Origin: Ailanthus altissimus
Taxonomy: Eukaryota; Streptophyta; Magnoliopsida; Sapindales; Simaroubaceae
DNA: 64,000 nucleotides
Direction of reading: 5' to 3'
NCBI GenBank assembly: GCA_946807835.1
Contig: OX327690.1
Location: forward strand, 29,420,501 to 29,484,500
The translations under genes and the position numbers were made by a program. The notes beneath the pieces were generated by a model, which saw only the letters and a program-made list of their open reading frames with translations, ran no database searches and was not told the DNA's origin. Shown in pieces: positions 45,400 through 57,373 of the stretch (within the stretch, counting starts at the first letter, position 1; every line of letters begins with the position of its first letter).

Positions 45400-46054
45400 T
45401 TGGAAGTGAAGCATCAACATGTCTCAAAGAATTAATGCTTAGTTATTACAATTATGTGCACGTTTTCTGTTGCTATCTTGGGCAACAATAAATGCTAGTT
45501 CTTGATCAGTAGGATGCTGAATATTTGATTGATTAGTTAAGTTATTAATCAAGTATTTTCATCTTCCATTTGGCGAACATTAATCTCTTATTAGCTTATT
45601 TCCTTATCTTGCTTATACATGTTTGTTAGTCAAGCTAAATTCCTGAAGACAGTTGTCAGTTAATTAGAGTATCATATGTAAAATATGCAAAGCACTTTGA
45701 ACTTTAAAAATTGTACATGCGAGGTGCCTTGATTAATAAAATATGCATTAAGGAAAGCACCTAGAAATGGTTCAGTAATTAGGAAATTAAATATTTTAAT
45801 GATTTGAAGTTAAAACCTTCTATTCACAGGGATTTTTGCAGTAATTTTTATGAAAATTCAAACTTAATGAGATCATCCAAGTTACACTTGAACAAGATTT
45901 GCTTGAGAATGTTTGAAGTTTGAAATACTATTTAAAGTTTAAACCAGTTTCACTTAACTAAAAATTATTATTAAAAAAAATTGGGAAAGGGGATTTTGAC
46001 TATGTCAAAAGGACAGTGAACACACCCTTTAAAGAACGAGCATCACAAAATATG
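45400..46054. other. Downstream of the PMP22-type pseudogene
   Basis: Former 3' UTR followed by AT-rich DNA. Nothing recognisable as a gene. Confidence 0.4.
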
Positions 46055-46065
46055 AATTGGCGTGA

Positions 46066-46262
46066 TATTAACACCGTTATCCGTGACGTTGGCGCAAATT
46101 ATATTTTAATAATAATTTTGGTTTTAATTATAATGTTACTCTTTTTATTTTATTTAATTGAAAAGATAAAAATATTTTAATTTATTATATTATTAAATTA
46201 TGAAAATATTTTTATTCGTTAAAATATAATTTGTGCCAAAAATGACAATGTTAATACCCATT
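46066..46262. mobile_element. Candidate MITE with long inverted ends and 11-bp flanking repeat
   Basis: Imperfect terminal inverted repeats of about 40 bp share TATTAACA, GGCRCAAATTATATTTTAA and flank an AT-rich core. The element is bracketed by AATTGGCGTGA (46055-46065) and AATTGGCATGA (46263-46273), a direct repeat with one mismatch. A duplication of that size points to a Mutator-like element. It encodes nothing. Confidence 0.6.
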
Positions 46263-46273
46263 AATTGGCATGA

Positions 46274-46780
46274 AGATCTTGAGATTTCTTGAAATTTTAA
46301 AAGTAATAAAATAGTCACTGAATTCGTGGCAGAGTTGCATTATTGTTCGAAAAATAAAAAAGAAAAAAATTTATTGAAGCGTAGGTACCCACATGAAGAA
46401 TCAAAAAAGTCATTGAACAAATTGCGGTGTGAACTTCCATATTATTTGTTTTAATCTAATAGAAATGATCATGATTAATTAACACTCATGGCTGATGCTA
46501 CCAAGTGTGCAAATCTTATTTTATGAAATCAATGACCTGTAATAGTTAAGCCAAGACAAAAATTTTGTCCCGAGGCCGTTGTCTATTTCAAGGCTTTACT
46601 CGTTAAGGCATGTTGAAAGTCAGACTCGGCATCCGAAACCCCAAGACAAATTTGAAACAGTTGAAATTAAGTTAAGAGCACAAAAATTGAAGGGGTCTTA
46701 ACTTTTTACTCCATGAACCTTTATTCAAAACTTCAACATATTAGACTTCTTCGAATTTCTATCACATGTTTATTAACACC
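46274..46780. other. Distal upstream region of array copy F
   Basis: No gene seen. It includes CTCGGCATCCGAAACCCC and GAGGCCGTTGTC patches of moderate GC content. The proximal CCATGACTTG at 46780-46789 also occurs in the promoters of copies A-D. Confidence 0.4.
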
Positions 46781-46790
46781 CCATGACTTG

Positions 46791-46798
46791 TATAAATA
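46791..46798 (+). promoter_or_regulatory. TATA box of array copy F
   Basis: TATAAATA lies 66 bp before the start codon, giving a short leader of about 35-40 bp. Confidence 0.6.
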
Positions 46799-46863
46799 GC
46801 AGGCAAAAGTGAAATCTACTGATCATTTCACAACAAGAGCCAACCTCTAGCTAGAGAGCTAAT

Positions 46864-48156
46864 ATGGCGACCATTCAAGCTTCAAGAATCATGTTTTCAG
46901 CTGGTCGGCCCTCACTGTATTGCCGTAGTGCCAGTGTTTGTGCTACAATCAGTGCTCCGAAAATTCGGATCAATCGTATTTCTCTTCCGAAACTCCAAAC
47001 TAGGGGTTTGGTTGAGGAATTGGACTATAAGATTGCAAAGACCGCTACCCAAATGGACAAAGATTCAAGCTCTAGCATCAATTCTAATAATTGTTCAAGA
47101 TCATTTAGAGTTGATGCTCCTGATGACCCAGCAGTGCTTGCCAAGTTATATGCAATCATGGAAGCTGTAGCTGATAGAGTGGAGATGCATAAGGATATTG
47201 AAGAACAGCGGGATAATTGGAATCATCTGTTTTTGACCTCCATTAATGTAACGACTCTTGGTGCTGCCATTATCACAGGCTTAGCAGCAACGAGTGTAAA
47301 TGGATCAGCCCCTCTTTTGGCGCTCAAGCTCTCTTCTACAATTCTTTATGCAGCAGTCACTAGCATGTTGTTGGTGATGAACAAAATCCAACCATCACAA
47401 TTGGCTGAGGAGCAAAGAAATGCTGCTAGATTATTCAAGCAGTTGCATGGAGAGCTTCAAACAGTGCTATCTCTTGGAAACCCTACTACTGCCGATGTGA
47501 ACGAAGCGATGGAGAAAGTTTTGGCGCTTGACAGGGCATACCCACTTCCGTTACTAGGCGCCATGCTCGAGAAATTCCCTTCTAGGATTGAACCAGCTGT
47601 GTGGTGGCCTCAACGAAGGCGAAAGCAGCGGCTTGTGGGGAGGATAAATGGGGATAACAATGGCTGGGATGCAAAGTTAGAGGAGGAAATGAGAAGGGTT
47701 GTTGAGGTTATAAAGCAGAAGGACATGGATGATTACTTAAGGTTGGGCACAAAAGCTTTGAAGCTCAACAAAATCTTGGCAATTTCTGGTCCTTCATTAA
47801 CTGGCCTGGCGGCTATCGGTTCTGCTTTTGTGGGCACAACGCATGGCTCATGGGCTGTGATGGTAGGAGTTGTTGCTGGAGCCTTGGCTAGTGTTGTTAA
47901 CACATTTGAGCATGGTGGCCAAGTGGGTATGGTGTTTGAGATGTATCGTAGCAATGCCGGTTTCTATAAGCTTATGGAAGAAACTATAGAGTCTAATGTT
48001 AATGAGATGGATGTTGAGAGAAGAGAGAATGGAGATTTGTTCGAAATAAAGGTGGCTCTTCAATTGGGAAGAAGTGTATCAGAACTCAGGAATCTTGCAG
48101 CATCTGCTTCTGAACATGGAGAAGCCATTAAAGAATTTGCTAGCAAGTTGTTTTGA
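46864..48156 (+). CDS. Array copy F: diverged At4g22030-like membrane protein
   Basis: Intronless frame of 430 residues (MATIQASRIMFSAGRPSLYC) on the opposite strand from copies A-E. It keeps the family layout: Arg/Ser-rich transit-like N-terminus; AKLYAIMEAVADRVEMHKDI; a hydrophobic block near 125-170; KIQPSQLAEEQRNAARLFKQ; LDRAYPLPLLGAMLEKFPS; AVWWPQRRRKQR; a second hydrophobic block (ILAISGPSLTGLAAIGSAF onward); and the ending EFASKLF. It is far more diverged from A-E than those are from each other, so it is an older duplicate. As in the others, no F-box is visible. Intact. Confidence 0.82.
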   Translation: MATIQASRIMFSAGRPSLYCRSASVCATISAPKIRINRISLPKLQTRGLVEELDYKIAKTATQMDKDSSSSINSNNCSRSFRVDAPDDPAVLAKLYAIMEAVADRVEMHKDIEEQRDNWNHLFLTSINVTTLGAAIITGLAATSVNGSAPLLALKLSSTILYAAVTSMLLVMNKIQPSQLAEEQRNAARLFKQLHGELQTVLSLGNPTTADVNEAMEKVLALDRAYPLPLLGAMLEKFPSRIEPAVWWPQRRRKQRLVGRINGDNNGWDAKLEEEMRRVVEVIKQKDMDDYLRLGTKALKLNKILAISGPSLTGLAAIGSAFVGTTHGSWAVMVGVVAGALASVVNTFEHGGQVGMVFEMYRSNAGFYKLMEETIESNVNEMDVERRENGDLFEIKVALQLGRSVSELRNLAASASEHGEAIKEFASKLF

Positions 48157-51003
48157 TGATGATATGATAGTAATTGTATAATTATTGTACATATGTAATG
48201 TAAAATGTTTTGTTCGTTATTAACTTCATTATTCATAGCGCCCTTCAAAATCCAATATTCTCTTGACTTGATATAATTTGGTGATAATAATCCAATATCG
48301 ACATTAATTAGTTCTTGGAAGAGCATCGAATATTCCATATGGGGATTATTATACATTCTTAACTTGATCTAATTTGGATGATATCATAAGCTCATAATTT
48401 ATTCATACCGCTCAAAATTATCCATAATCGACATTAATTCTTCAAGAATAACCAAATATTCTATTATTAGGAATTTCTCTGTGGTCAAGAAATTTCGATG
48501 TATGTTCACTCAGTCCTCACATGGTGGGCTCTTGTATCAATGAAAGACGAAAAACATGCTACTCTTTTATCTTGAATTATGTTCATCGCGTGGCAATTAT
48601 TAAAATACATCAGTGACATCTGTATTACGAGCTGTCTTTAAGGAAAAAGAAAAGGATAGAAAAATAACTAATAATAGAAAAAATTCATATATATATATAT
48701 AATTGATTTAGCTTATTTTATAGTGAGCAACATTTTTATATTTTATTATCTAATAAATTTATAATTTTTATATAATTTATAATATGTTACATAATATTAT
48801 TACGTATTTAAGAACTCATTATGTGATGAACTACGTATTTTACTAAATTAATTATATATATATATATATTTTGATGAGTAATATTATTTATCATATGATT
48901 AATATTTAAATACGTGACGTATTTTTGTAAAACATTCTAAAAAATATAAGATAATAGATTAATTAAATAGTATTATATGATAACATTGTTAATCATAATA
49001 TATATAGTTCTCTAACTTAAACTTTTTTACATAACTTATTTAAATTTTTATTTATTAATTTATGTAATTTGATGATATAGATTAAAAGTAAAAAAAAAAT
49101 ATTCTTTTAATTTTTTAATTTAAAATGATAACTTAAATTTTAATTTATTGATTTTATGTAATTTAATAATGTAAATTTAAAGTAGAGAATAAAATTTAAT
49201 ATATATATATAATAATGTAAGATTATAAAGTTGAACCAGTATGGTATTTGTCATATTTAAGCGTTCATTATTATTATATCACTACCAAACTAACAACTAT
49301 CTAACATACGATAATTATTAATTGATATCACATTAGCTGAGTTATAAATTTTTTCTTTCAATTTTGTAAATTTAATATTATTGATATATATATATATGTT
49401 TTGGAAACAATTTATGTATACTGGGTTATAAAACTCAAAACGAATTCATTTTTTAGTTATTTTTTAGTCATACAACATTATATATTTGTATTTTAAAAAT
49501 CAAATATGTCTGAATCTTAAAAATTATATATATTTTTATTTAAATTTGCATCACCTACAATGATGTGAGATGCCCGCAAAGAGACTACTTTTGATAATAT
49601 ATTATAAATGAATGATGCTATATAGGGTGGACCTATGTAGGGGGCTTAGGGGGGGCATGACCCCTAGCCTTAAATTTTTTTTAATTTTATTTTTTATAAT
49701 GCTTACTCTTTAACATAAGTATTTTTATAATTTGGGCTGTAAAATTTTAAGTTTAACGTTAAGATTTTAATATAATTAAATTTTAATATAATATAATTTT
49801 TAACTTTAACATCAAATCTTCTCTCACCTTAAGATTTTGTTCCGCTCTTATACTATACTTTTTAAATATATTTTTTATATTAAATGATTATTAAATAATG
49901 AGTTGTATAATTTTTAAAATTATTAATTATACTATTTTATCATTTAACGATTACTTAACACTTTATTTAAAATAAAAAAAATTTGAGATATCATTTAACG
50001 TTATTCTATTATAAAATTGCACATGCACAGGAACCCTAGCAATTATAAATAATCTCTCTGCTGATCCATCCACGGCACCATAATGGAGCAAAAATCAAAA
50101 CTCCCAAATCTTTTTTTTGCGAGAAGATGCAGCGACTGAATCGGCAAAAGAGATGTGATAAATTTTGGACTATCTGAAAAATGACAACAACATATCACCT
50201 GCTTCACGAGTTTATTCAGAATATTAATCAAAGTGATAATACACGTTAAGCTGACTCTTTTAGACCGAGAAAACACATCAGCTTTGAATAACTTATTGAT
50301 GTAAGTTTAGGCGTTTTCTACACAAATTCCAAATAAACATTTAAATTAATTGCTTGTGTAATGATTTAATATATAAAACCCACCAATCGTTAGGGCTAAA
50401 AAGAACAAAAAAAATTAAAGAAAAAAGATTTCGATGATTAATTAATTTAGAATCCATACGCAAACCTGTGAGCATATATGTGTGTGGTATATATATATAT
50501 ATACATACGCAACTGCAACTCAAAGTCAATATTTTCATTCGTTTCAGATTTTGATAGTATACTTTTGGGTTTTGTTGCAAATTAATAATAAAAGCATATG
50601 CTTGTTGTGGTTCACAGGTTTTGGAATAATTGTCATTCTTTTTCCACACTGCACGCGCTTGCATGCAAAGTCAATTTTATTTTTACTTATTGTGCTCAAG
50701 CTAATGTCAATGCTCGATGTATTTTCGAGCCAACGAACAGAGGAATTTTTGGCCAAAAAATATTGCATCCTTTATCAGAATGTGTATACACACATGCGGT
50801 GTGCATATATGGAAGCAATGCAAGAGCAATGAGATATGAAAGTCATCAAACTCTCGTTCGAAACTTTGCAACTTCAAATTCAACTTTAGAGCACTCGACG
50901 AACCAAGGTTATATATTTGTGATAGGGTTTATATTTCTATTTTCCCTCTTGAAATTAGATTGAAGCAAAAAATTTTAAGTTCAATTTAAAACTCTAATTT
51001 CTT
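48157..51003. other. Long AT-rich intergenic region
   Basis: Several short (TA)n runs (about 48690, 48855, 49203, 49385, 50489) lie in very AT-rich DNA. A GC-rich GGGGGGGCATGACCCCTAGC patch sits near 49650. Many short open frames (for example 50482-50832 and 50598-50963) have no recognisable similarity and overlap one another. Confidence 0.45.
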
Positions 51004-51752
51004 TGTGCAGCAAAATAACTTGTTAATCAAGCAAAATAGTAAGAATTCAAAACAGAATATAAAAGAGCACAACACAATCTTATGTAGTTCAGCCAATTAC
51101 CTATGTCCATGGTGGATCTAAAGATCCTAACCTCTCTTATTAACTCTATAGAGATTTGACAAAGAAAACCCAATAAAGAACTCTTAAAATGACCTAATGT
51201 TTAGAGTATGTTTACTCTATTACGAACAATAAACACTCAAACAATGATTTCACTCTAACGCACACAAGCACTTAGTGTCTACTCAGTTCTCCCTCTCTCT
51301 TAATGCTTAATCTAAAATAAAGTGTTTATAAGTGTTTATATAGGAGTTACTTCGTGCCTACTAACCCTATTCCTTGTTAAAGTAAGAGTCATCTTTATTT
51401 TGGAAGTCCTAAACTTTCCAAAACTCAAAATCCGGATCAAAAATAGACTTTTTCTCACTTTTGGCGCCATGGCGCTCATCCCTGGGTGCCGCAGCGCTGG
51501 GCATGTTTTGCCCATCATCGCAGCGTTGGGCTTCTGTGTTAGGGGCCGCGGCGCTCAGCCTTGGTGCCCTCCTGCACATTTTCTTCGCTTCCTTCGCATC
51601 TTTGAGTCCCGTTTCGCTTTCCCTTCGTGTTTCACACGTCCTAAACTTCTCCATACATCTCTCACATGTTCTAGACATCCTGTGACCTTTTTCTTTGGTA
51701 TTCATATCAATTCTTGTCCAACCAAAATTGTTGAATCACCAATTTTTTAACA
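51004..51752 (-). mobile_element. Solo-LTR-like insertion with GC-rich core, copy 3
   Basis: About 749 bp. The minus-strand start is TGTTAAAAAATTGGTGATTC. It shares the AATTACCTATGTCCA block with copies 1 and 2 and has a GC-rich core at about 51460-51565 (GGCGCCATGGCGCT, GTGCCGCAGCGCTGG, GGCCGCGGCGCTCAG). Left end approximate. Confidence 0.6.
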
Positions 51753-51812
51753 CTTTCAATTTTAGTAATTGATTCTTTTTTAAAGGAATTGTAGCAATTG
51801 ATTAATATGTTT

Positions 51813-52591
51813 TGTTAGAATTTGGTAATTCAAAATCGAGTTTAAGTTTGATTTTGAGTTGGAGATCAATGAAGAGTCAACACGTTGGCAAGTACATATT
51901 AAATGTATGAGAAAGTAACGAAAACAGAGAGTCGAAAGTGAGAAGGGGTGTAGAACACACAAGAGAAAGCCTTTTCTAGGCATTGCGGCACCACGTTGAG
52001 GTCGCATTGGTGCTGCAGTGCCCACTTTTCGAATATGTTGTGATTTTAAGTTATTTCGTGAGTTTGAGTCAATTTTAGATTTTGTTTTTGCGTGAACTCC
52101 TATTTCAACAAGAAATAAGATTTTTAATAACGTTTTAGAATTTATATAAATCCTTGTAAATCCGTTAAATTGTCAAGCATCAAATGCATATAAGAGAGTG
52201 TCGAATAAAGAGTTTAAGCAGCTCTAGGGTACTGAGTATGTAGAAAAGTGCTATGAAAGCGCTTGAGTGTTGAGTGCGCAAGAGAGTGTTGATAGACCAT
52301 TTGGAGAGCTCGTCTATTAATGTATTCTTTGTCTATTGTGAGAGATCTTTATGATTTGATAGTTCTTTGTGAACTAAGTAATAAAAGAATCTCGTGATCC
52401 ATTATAGATATAGGCATTTATTATCAAATCACGTATATTCTTATACCTTGTGTGATTGATTATTTATTTCTATTGTGTATTTGATTCTTTTCTATTCTCG
52501 TTTTATTTGTAGGTAAAATCTTCTACAAAACACTTAGAATTTTAAGATGTTAAATATCAATTAAAAGGTATTGAGGCACATAAAAATCTCA
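51813..52591 (+). mobile_element. LTR of the same family in plus orientation, followed by primer-binding-like site
   Basis: Begins TGTTAGAATTTGG, carries a reduced GC-rich core at about 51980-52025 (GCATTGCGGCACC, GGTGCTGCAGTGCCC) and ends near TCTCA. A TGATATCAAAG stretch follows at 52597, resembling a copia tRNA-Met primer site. It lies 60 bp from copy 3, head to head. The internal region after it is lost or eroded (52592-53040). Confidence 0.6.
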
Positions 52592-53039
52592 ATAAGTGAT
52601 ATCAAAGTTAAAGTTGAGGTTGATACCTAAGTGGTATCAAATTTAAGAGTCTAAGCTGATTTCCTAACATGTTTTAAATAACGAAGAAGAATTACTTTAC
52701 TGATTTAGAATACTTCTATAAAATGGAGGAATTATGATTCTTTTACAATATGAGTGTACTTAATTTTGAAAGATTTCATGACAAACACACATTATTATTC
52801 ATGTGCTGCGACTAAAATGAGAAATACTATATTCATATAATTAAAATATAAACTTTATATTACAACTAACATAATATACACATACATGTACACATTCGAC
52901 TGTGTAAAAATAGTGCTAAAATAAATAACCACTTCTAACAAATGACAATTTATAATAGCATCACATCATATACTATATCAATCAAGAAACATATACGAAA
53001 AATTTTAATTAAATGATAATAGAATTATTAGGTTAAGAA
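52592..53039. other. Eroded sequence after the plus-oriented LTR
   Basis: Possibly the first part of a retroelement internal region. No coding domain is visible. Confidence 0.35.
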
Positions 53040-53182
53040 ATTATGGCTCGTTTAATTGAGTTTTTCAAATAAAATTTTTAAAAGTATAGTTTTTTAAAGT
53101 AAACATTTTAGAAATAGAGTTTTTAAGAAAAAACCTATTGATCATTTGGTTATCAATTAAAAAAGTTTTTATAATGTACTAG
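53040..53182. repeat. Partial unit of the 693-bp tandem repeat, left of the solo LTR
   Basis: The end of this segment (TTTGGTTATCAATTAAAAAA, then CTTATAATGTACTAG-like sequence) matches the unit end at about 55970-56015. The last five bases, ACTAG (53178-53182), are the target duplication of the solo LTR. Confidence 0.65.
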
Positions 53183-55318
53183 TGTTGGTCGCAGATCTAA
53201 TATATGTAGGTGTATGCATGTGTTATTGTGCTTATTGCTTAAATATATATCAAATACGAATTTAAATGCGGCGGAAACGTAAAATATGTAATAAACACAA
53301 TTAATAAATATATTAATAAATGTTAAAAACTCACCTCGACGTGTAACGTTATACACATTTTTTTTCTTTCAGAGTCCACATAGAGACCAACTCGCGGGCA
53401 GTTCTAGTCACTAACACGATGGGCTTGGTGAGCTAAAACAGCAGTCTTATTAGCAGCATTGAGTTTAACTCTTAAACTCAAAAATAGCCGGATGTGTTTT
53501 CATCATTTTCTCTAAAAGGATAAAAAATGGAGAGTTTGAAACAATCCACCATTGCTTCAATTGGAACTATAAAAAAAAAAAAAAACAATTTTATTTTTTC
53601 CTTTTTTTTTCTATTCCTTCTTCTTTCTTTCTTTTCTTTCTCCATTTTTCTTCACTTTCTCACCACAAATGCTTCAACTTCCAAAACACACACAATTTCA
53701 TCCGTTTTATATCTCAACCTAATAAAATAATAATATTATATATTATAATATTAAATAAAACACTTATAAAAAAATTTATTATATTAAATAATAATAAAAA
53801 ATAAATAATGCTCGAGAACTATTAAGCATTATTTAATATAATAATATTATATAATAAAATAACATATAAAATAATATTTTATTTGAGATATTTTGATTAT
53901 TTAATAATTAAATAATTATTATTTTACCTCTCATAAATAGTTACCAAGTCTACCCCTTAGGAGGTCCCACCAAATTTTATACTTAGGCAAACTCAACGGA
54001 GAGTCCACAATGCGCCACATGTCATTATACAATTAGTAAATAATAATTATCGACTAATTATTGTATTTAACATTTAAATACAAACACGCACGCATTCCCA
54101 TAGTTCTGCTGAATATTCTTGAATTAAATACTTTAATCTGCCACGTTGCCTCAGTGCACAACGAGTACACTCCATTTTGCGAGATGCCCTAGGTCCTACG
54201 CCCGATTCATCAAATGAAACTATTCCATGAGTCCATGAGCAATGCCCCACACACACGTCACGGATATCACAAATCAGTGCGTTGAACCATGCAAGCTAAG
54301 GTTACAACGCATATGTATAGTCCTTCCGTCATGATATCCTGGATGTGCGGGGATATAGATTATCACCGTCAAATCCCCTAGTGCTCATCCATATCTTATC
54401 TTGAGACTTGTATATCACAGAACAATATGTGCAAACCCTTTTGCCATATTGTTCTACCCAGCCGGAACTCTTTCCTGGGATAATTGCTTGTGGCCATAAG
54501 ACTTTTCGAAATACAATCTCGAAGCATCTGGATATCTAATTCCTTATGAAAGCAGACGGATCTCATATCTGTACACACCAAACTCCATAAGCATCGGATC
54601 ATACCCAGCGACACCCAACGGTCACACCATGAAAGGTCTGTAACATGCGTAGAACCAAAGTATGATGGATCACTTACAAGCCTACTGTGGCACTCAAGTC
54701 AAATGACTACGTATACTACTCAATTTGAGAGGACCCTCTGTTGACGGCTTACATAAGGTGTCTATCGGAGGCCCTCGTGAGTTTGTCCCATATCTAATCC
54801 TAACTAAATACCCATATGTCAATACGAGTTCCAAACTCACAGTCGATTAGGAACGACCATCTATACCCTATATGTACGATATATGTTAATCTATATATAA
54901 AGGTCTCCACCGACAGACCCGCATCGACAAAAATATATCAATGACAATTATTCGAGAACATACTTGCGCAACTTGCATTTTCTGACACCCGATTACAACT
55001 ATACAGTTGCTAGTATATTCCCAGATTTATGTCCCATTATAGACAAGACTCAAACTTTTGAATTATCTGAGTATTATAATCAGTTAACACTTAGCTGTGT
55101 TAACATTTAGCAATTATATGTCTCAGCGTGGCTAACTGTGAGCCCTTATCTAAACTCCTTTAGATCTGATCCGAACTCATTCAGATCTACAATGTCCGTA
55201 ATGTTACATTGCATTATACCATATAAATTGGTATTAGCGATTTAATGGAAATGTACACTTGTATAAATACATAAGTATATGTACATTCAGGGATGACATG
55301 TAAGCACCGACCCTAACA
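53183..55318. mobile_element. 2.1-kb solo LTR with perfect target duplication
   Basis: Begins TGTTGGTCG and ends CGACCCTAACA, imperfect inverted termini of LTR type (TG...CA). It is flanked on both sides by ACTAG (53178-53182 and 55319-55323). Length 2136 bp. No gag or pol domain lies inside and no second LTR nearby, so it is a solo LTR left by LTR-LTR recombination or a one-LTR remnant. Composition is closer to GC-balanced than the AT-rich flanks. The orientation and superfamily cannot be set from the LTR alone. Confidence 0.85.
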
Positions 55319-56650
55319 ACTAGATCGTTTGGTTATACATTATTAAAAGTGTTTATTTGTTATTAAATTATCAAAAAGGATACTTAATAAAATGTATATT
55401 CAAATTCTAAATAATTCAATATTTTTTATATATAAATTAAAATTTATTATGTATTTTCTTAATTTCAATTCCTTAAAATACAAGAGTCAAGTAAAATTAA
55501 TACATAGTAATCAATAAATCAATATAAATTATTATATTTTGTACAAAAATTAAAAATAAAATAACACTTCTTTTTATTTAAAAAATAAAATAATCAACAA
55601 AAAATTTTGATAAAAATATTATGATTGTAGAAATATGGAGAATTAGAGATATGATGACTTTTAATAAAATATTAAAAATAAGTTAGTTAAATACAATTTA
55701 TTTTTATTAAGGTACACTGTAAAAATAAAAAATATATTATTGAAGTATATGTGATATTACATAAATATTCAAAAAAATTCAAAAAATTCTACTCTTAAAA
55801 ACTCAAAATTTGAGTTTTTACAAGTAAAGATAAAATTATTTTTTTAATCTCCAAAATTCTTCAATTACAACTAAATGTCATCAAAAAAAATTTAAAAATA
55901 ACTTTTGATATTAAAAAAATTCTTTTAAACAATAAAAAAATTCAATCAAATATATATTTTTTTAAAAAGTCATTGATTATTTGGTTGTCATTAAAAAAAT
56001 TCTTATAATGTATTAGATCGTTTGGTTATACATTGTTAAAAGTGCTTATTTCAAAAAAGATACTTAATAAAATTTATATTTAAATTCTAAATAATTTAAT
56101 ATTTTTATATATAAATTTAAATTTATCACATATTTTTTCAAATTCAATTTCTTAAAACACAAGAATCAAGTAAAATTAATGCATAGTAATTAATGAATTA
56201 ATATAAATTATTTTATTTAGTACAAAAATTAAAAAATAAAATAATTAACAAAAAATTTTAGTAGATTCTTATAAAAATATAATAGATATAGAGATAAAAG
56301 AATTAGATATATGATAACTTTTAAGAAAATATTAAAAATAAGTTAATTGAATACAGTTTATTTTTATCAATAGTACATTATAAAAGTGAAAGAAATATTA
56401 TTGACATATATATGACATTATATAAATATTTAAAAAGTTAAAAAAAAATTATTCTCAAAAATCTAAAATTTAAATTCTTATAAATAGATGCAAAATAATT
56501 TCTTTAATCTTCAAAAATTCTTTTTCAATTACAACTAAACATTATAAAAAAAAATTGAAAAGAGATTTTAACATTAAAAAAAATTCTTTTAAACAATAAA
56601 AAATCTAACTAAACAAGCATTTATATAATTTTTTTTTTAAAAGAAAATTA
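55319..56650. repeat. Two tandem units of about 693 bp
   Basis: TAGATCGTTTGGTTATACAT begins unit 1 at 55321 and unit 2 at 56014. The units stay colinear through AATTCTAAATAATTYAATAT and AATTAATRCATAGTAATYAA to the AAACAATAAAAAA end near 56595. The second unit may be shortened. Very AT-rich, no coding potential. Confidence 0.85.
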
Positions 56651-57373
56651 TTTACTCAGATAAAAGCTCGCATCAAGATATAAAAGAAGAAGGACTAAAA
56701 AGTGCATTTCCTTGGCGTTCATCTCCAAGTTTTCTTTATTTCTGCTTAGTGTCGAAGGATATGTGATGTGTTGTTTTACATGTAACTTTACAAATATTTT
56801 TTACATCGATTGAGACTTTATAATACAACTTTTTTTTTTTTAATTAAAGAAAAAGGGAAAATTGTAAAAGGAGAAAGTAGAACAACTTTTAGCTTGGCAA
56901 CAGCTAGCCGTTGATGATGGATCGGCAAGTTCAGCTTTTCGATCAAAATTCAAACAATTAAGTATCTAAAACTTTGCAGACAGGCTAATATTTTTCTAAG
57001 TAAATAATTAAGCTAACTTGTAATACACGATCGATCATTGAGTCTTAGTCTGACCAATCACAGCCACAGGAATATGATGTCAACATTTTATTGTTATTAT
57101 TTAATTTTAATTGAGATGAAATGAAAATTTGCTACAGAAGGAGTGGGAGATCGCTTGCCACCACCTAATTTAACCATTTTTAATTTATTTTAAAGCGGAC
57201 GTTTTAAGAAGGGGTCATTTTATGATACTGAAATTAAAGTTTTAATATAATATTAAAAATAAATAGATAGATTAATAAAAAAAAATTTAAGGTGATGATG
57301 ATCAATTATTAATCTAATAGATACAAATAATATTATCATTAATACTATTCGTTTAAGTTGATATGTAAATATT
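56651..57373. other. Spacer without recognised features
   Basis: No gene or clear repeat is seen. Confidence 0.4.

Noticed and set aside
49630..49670. GGGGGGGCATGACCCCTAGC patch as a transposon terminus
   Set aside because: No inverted partner or target duplication was found nearby.
50482..50963. Overlapping open frames of about 107-121 codons on both strands
   Set aside because: Low-complexity, mutually overlapping and without any recognisable motif.
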